The notes under the pieces were generated by a model. The model was not told the origin of the DNA. It saw only the letters and a list, made by a program, of their open reading frames with translations, and made no database searches. A DNA stretch of 8,949 bases from Candidatus Kaiserbacteria bacterium (GTDB taxonomy: Bacteria > Patescibacteriota > Minisyncoccia > Phycocordibacterales > UBA918), in contig JAHFMK010000015.1 of the NCBI GenBank assembly GCA_023264435.1, positions 1 through 8,949 on the forward strand. Direction: 5' to 3'. Numbering within the stretch: position 1 is the first letter of the stretch; every line of letters begins with the position of its first letter. The position numbers and the translations under genes are program-made. Of the stretch, positions 6,770-8,949 are shown one piece after another.

Positions 6770-6804
6770 TCCGCGGGGCCTTCGGCCCCGCGGATTTGCA
6801 TTTT
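6760..6804 (-). terminator. Perfect 21-bp hairpin after greA, probable terminator
   Basis: The left arm 6760-6780 and right arm 6784-6804 are perfectly complementary over 21 bp, around a three-base loop (TTC on plus, GAA on minus). A continuous GC block of ten pairs (CCGCGGGGCC) is flanked by AT-rich outer stem. It starts directly after the greA stop codon at 6805. On the minus strand only four U residues end the stem, while on the plus strand six follow, so it may work in both directions. No plus-strand gene is seen that would need it. Confidence 0.8.
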
Positions 6805-7278
6805 TTATTCTACTTTAAGAATAGTATACGTCTGCTTTCCTCCTGGTGTTTCAAAGGTGAACGAATCACCCTTTGTTTTTCCCATGAGTGCTTCTCCTAA
6901 TGGAGAAAGATACGAAAGTTTATGGTCATGAATATTTGCCTCCTCAGAACCAACGATACTATATACTCGGGGTTCTTTGTCTTTATCATTTTTAATTGAT
7001 ACTATGCTCCCTAACCCTACTGCGTCACCTTTCTTAATGTTTGCGACAATTTTAGCTTCTTTTATAACTTGTTCAAGATACTGAATACGTTCTTCAATAG
7101 CTGCCTGCATATCGCGCGCTTCTTGATATTCCGCATTTTCAGATATGTCTCCTAAACTCCGTGCATATTCAAGTGATTCAGCAACCTCTTTTCGACGGAC
7201 TGTTTTTAGGTGAGATAGTTCTTTTTTGAGTTCTTCGTATTTCTCTTTTGTTAAGAAAGAATCGTGTGGTTCATTCAT
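6805..7278 (-). CDS. greA: Transcription elongation factor GreA
   Basis: GreA rescues backtracked RNA polymerase by inserting its coiled coil into the secondary channel and stimulating transcript cleavage. The 157-residue length matches the family (E. coli about 158). The N-terminal antiparallel coiled coil spans about residues 10-80. Its tip carries the catalytic acidic pair in LGDISENAEYQEARD (42-56), where D44 and E47 fit the conserved DxxEN pattern. The C-terminal FKBP-like domain has the expected LSPLGEALMGKTKGD block (123-137) and a GGKQTYTILKVE ending. The ATG at 7278 has no Shine-Dalgarno motif, but a short upstream ORF with one overlaps it. A strong promoter lies upstream and a perfect hairpin follows the stop. 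GreB is less likely given the GreA-type acidic tip. Confidence 0.96.
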   Translation of the reverse strand: MNEPHDSFLTKEKYEELKKELSHLKTVRRKEVAESLEYARSLGDISENAEYQEARDMQAAIEERIQYLEQVIKEAKIVANIKKGDAVGLGSIVSIKNDKDKEPRVYSIVGSEEANIHDHKLSYLSPLGEALMGKTKGDSFTFETPGGKQTYTILKVE

Positions 7279-7342
7279 GATAATTATGCATTATTTGCCA
7301 GATGTACGCAGACGTTGTACGTAAAACATTTTTTCTATACAT
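7271..7342 (-). CDS. Putative 23-codon leader ORF overlapping the greA start
   Basis: An ATG at 7342 opens a 23-residue frame (MYRKNVLRTT at its start, HNYHE at its end) that stops with a TGA at 7273-7271, inside greA codons 2-3. An AGAAGG at 7352-7347 sits four bases before this ATG and is the clearest Shine-Dalgarno motif in the window. The predicted transcription start near 7355 would give this ORF a short leader of about 13 nt. greA itself has no such motif, so ribosomes ending here could re-initiate on greA. The peptide resembles nothing I know. Chance is a real alternative for so short a frame. Confidence 0.35.
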   Translation of the reverse strand: MYRKNVLRTTSAYIWQIMHNYHE

Positions 7343-7346
7343 ACAT

Positions 7347-7352
7347 CCTTCT
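7347..7352 (-). promoter_or_regulatory. Shine-Dalgarno motif AGAAGG in the greA leader
   Basis: AGAAGG is complementary to the canonical 16S rRNA 3' end. It lies 68 nt upstream of the greA ATG, too far to serve it directly, but correctly placed for the leader ORF at 7342. It is the reason for taking that ORF seriously. Confidence 0.45.
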
Positions 7353-7361
7353 GGTGCTTCA

Positions 7362-7389
7362 ATTATACGTAGCTCGCACCCGAAGTCAA
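7362..7389 (-). promoter_or_regulatory. Sigma70-type promoter for greA
   Basis: On the minus strand TTGACT at 7389-7384 and TATAAT at 7367-7362 are separated by 16 bp, matching the -35 and -10 consensus at five and six of six positions. Predicted initiation is near 7355, giving a greA leader of about 77 nt. The -35 lies 11 bp after the stop of the upstream PBP gene, with no terminator between them. Confidence 0.85.
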
Positions 7390-7391
7390 CG

Positions 7392-7400
7392 TGTGGAAAA
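7392..7400 (-). promoter_or_regulatory. Relaxed-consensus DnaA box at the greA promoter
   Basis: On the minus strand TTTTCCACA fits TTWTNCACA. It lies two bases upstream of the greA -35 hexamer, immediately after the PBP stop codon. Its position could allow DnaA to influence greA transcription. A single site has weak standing alone. Confidence 0.25.
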
Positions 7401-8949
7401 TTATGTCGATTTTGGATTAATATAATCTGGTCGATGTTCTGCTATCCAATCAAAAACCTTACCCATAACCGATGAAGCTCCCACCGTATTTGTTCGTGGC
7501 CCGTATTCCATAAATAAGATGAATGCATATTTTGGTTTCTCATAGGGGAAAAATCCTGCAATCCATGAATTCACCATTGATTTCGCTTCACCGAGCTCAG
7601 CAGTACCAGACTTTGCTGCGATGGCAACATCCTTACGATCCAGTGGACGTGCAGTACCACCCTCTTGTATGACCGTACGACGCATCCCTTCTTGTATTAC
7701 TTTTAAATCGTCTGGAATAAGTCCAATATCTCTAGTCGCACCTTGACTATCTTTTATCACCACAGGAGTAACGAGCGTGCCACCATTTGCAAGGGCTCCG
7801 TACGCACGAAGCATTTGAAGCGGAGTAACTTGAAAACCAAACTGTCCTATTGCGGTAAGATAGGTATCTCCTAAACGCCAATCATCGTGAAAGATTTTTT
7901 CTTTCCATTCTGGACTTGGTATCAAACCTTTTTGCTCTCCTGCAAGTGTTATCCCTGTTGTGCTACCCAATCCAAAAAGTGAAAAATATCTATCAAGTTT
8001 TGTTATACCAAGTCCTTTTTGGTCACCGTATCCACCACCGATAGTCATCATATATACATTCGATGAATAGGCGATAGCGTCACGCATTGTCATAGCACCG
8101 AGTGACTGTCGCCAATCACGATATACCGCAGGTTTTGTAGGGTCATATGGATTGGGGATAACAATACTCCCCTTACTTACGATAATCTTTTCGGGACTGA
8201 TAATATTTTCTGCCAATGCACCATACGCAACAAATGGTTTTACAATAGAACCAGGAGTATACACACCATTCACAATTTTATTCAAAAATGGAAACCGTTT
8301 ATCATTATTATAGGTATTAATCAAATCTACATTATCACCATCCGCAAGCACTTCGGGATCATAGGAAGGAAAGCTACTCAGTGCAATAATTTCACCAGTA
8401 TGCACATCCATAATTGCACTTGCACCACTGCGAAATCCATTTTGCTTTGTAGTAGATGCAATAATGTCGTACATCATTTCAGATAATTCTGCATCGAGTG
8501 AGAGTGTAATTTCTTGTCCCGCGACCGCAGTATCAACTATATTTTGCGAAATAATGTCTCCATGCACATTTGTTTCGACTTGTTGTTTACCATTTTTACC
8601 ATGCAATTCTTTTTCATATGCTTCTTCAATGCCGTTTCGGCCGAGATATTCAGTGCGGAAATAAAAACCAGATGAGTCCTTTTGTGGATAACTCACATAG
8701 CCTATGAGCTGTCCGAAACCACGTCTATCAGTATATGCTCGTACAGGAAAATCATATTGTTTCGTGGTATCAAGTTCATTCCATGCAATAAGCTCTTTAT
8801 TTCTATCATATACAATTCCCCGCTCAGCAACGATAAGTGTAGAGGCGATTCGATTTTGTTCACTCTTTATTGCAAATTCTGTCCCATGCACAACTTGTAA
8901 CATAAAAAGCTGTACAAAAAATGCAAGAGCAATAGCGATAAATATAATA
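7401..8949 (-). CDS. mrdA: Class B penicillin-binding protein, PBP2/MrdA-type transpeptidase (5' end outside window)
   Basis: PBP2 is the membrane-anchored transpeptidase that cross-links lateral-wall peptidoglycan with RodA. The frame stays open to the window edge, so the true start lies outside. The ATG at 8903 is internal: the 15 codons before it encode IIFIAIALAFFVQLF, the membrane helix that continues into MLQVV. Numbering from that ATG, RGIVYDRN (28-35) is the pedestal motif and GYV (68-70) follows after only about 35 residues, where E. coli PBP2 has roughly 115 (from memory). The catalytic motifs are S219-I-V-K222, S280-S-N282 and K431-S-G433. The WRQ..GAMTMRDAIAYSSNVYM block (264-285), GGGYGDQKGLGI (289-300) and KSG rather than KTG point to PBP2 rather than FtsI. 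515 residues are visible. RodA would be the expected partner but is not in the window. Confidence 0.92.
   Translation of the reverse strand, partial: IIFIAIALAFFVQLFMLQVVHGTEFAIKSEQNRIASTLIVAERGIVYDRNKELIAWNELDTTKQYDFPVRAYTDRRGFGQLIGYVSYPQKDSSGFYFRTEYLGRNGIEEAYEKELHGKNGKQQVETNVHGDIISQNIVDTAVAGQEITLSLDAELSEMMYDIIASTTKQNGFRSGASAIMDVHTGEIIALSSFPSYDPEVLADGDNVDLINTYNNDKRFPFLNKIVNGVYTPGSIVKPFVAYGALAENIISPEKIIVSKGSIVIPNPYDPTKPAVYRDWRQSLGAMTMRDAIAYSSNVYMMTIGGGYGDQKGLGITKLDRYFSLFGLGSTTGITLAGEQKGLIPSPEWKEKIFHDDWRLGDTYLTAIGQFGFQVTPLQMLRAYGALANGGTLVTPVVIKDSQGATRDIGLIPDDLKVIQEGMRRTVIQEGGTARPLDRKDVAIAAKSGTAELGEAKSMVNSWIAGFFPYEKPKYAFILFMEYGPRTNTVGASSVMGKVFDWIAEHRPDYINPKST

Noticed and set aside
6731..6804. 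T-box riboswitch or other aminoacyl-tRNA sensor before lysS
   Set aside because: The space is only 74 bp, almost all of it one perfect hairpin. There is no room for specifier and antiterminator elements and no T-box sequence.
7401..8903. PBP2 as a complete gene starting at the ATG at 8903
   Set aside because: The same frame continues to the window edge and encodes most of the membrane helix, so that ATG is internal and the gene is cut by the window.
1..8949. CRISPR array, tRNA or rRNA gene, insertion sequence, phage gene or defence system
   Set aside because: No regularly spaced direct repeats, cloverleaf-like segments, transposase or nuclease genes were seen. The window is almost fully occupied by housekeeping envelope genes.

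Overview
The window reads as a chromosomal segment of an ultra-small Candidate Phyla Radiation bacterium, most likely Parcubacteria/Patescibacteria. The grounds are AT-rich DNA, tightly packed co-directional genes, streamlined cell-wall enzymes (a MurF without its usual N-terminal domain, a PBP2 with a cut-down pedestal), CPR-looking RsmH and LysRS sequences, and few Shine-Dalgarno motifs. This placement comes from recall of family sequences, not a search. TGA is a normal stop here (end of rsmH), which argues against the TGA-recoded CPR lineages. Every gene is on the minus strand, so transcription runs from high to low coordinates.

In transcription order: (1) 8949-7401, a class B PBP of the PBP2/MrdA type, cut by the window edge at its 5' end. 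(2) 7400-7279, an intergenic region with a strong sigma70-type promoter and a possible 23-codon leader ORF that overlaps the greA start. (3) greA, 7278-6805, followed at once by a perfect 21-bp hairpin. (4) lysS, 6730-5273, closed by a U-tailed hairpin terminator. (5) 5272-5100, a control region with a TATAAT box, five GTGGG/GTGGT boxes on a 10-bp helical phase (a probable MraZ operator) and a consensus DnaA box. (6) A short dcw operon: mraZ (5099-4665), rsmH (4657-3764), an ftsL-like gene (3767-3450), ftsI (3445-1736) and murF (1719-427). (7) After a 151-bp gap, the 5' part of an unrecognised membrane-protein gene that leaves the window at position 1.

Functionally this is a cell-envelope and division locus. 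MraZ probably autoregulates its operon. RsmH methylates 16S rRNA. The FtsL-like protein and FtsI act at the septum, MurF completes the peptidoglycan precursor, and the upstream PBP2 cross-links lateral wall. GreA and LysRS are housekeeping genes between the two transpeptidase genes. mraY, murD, ftsW, murG and murC do not follow murF within the window.

No tRNA, rRNA, CRISPR array, insertion sequence or phage gene was seen, and no intergenic stretch exceeds 300 bp. I found no clearly new multi-gene system. The observations most worth checking are the MraZ box array, the greA leader ORF, the domain losses in PBP2 and MurF, and the unusual LysRS motifs.
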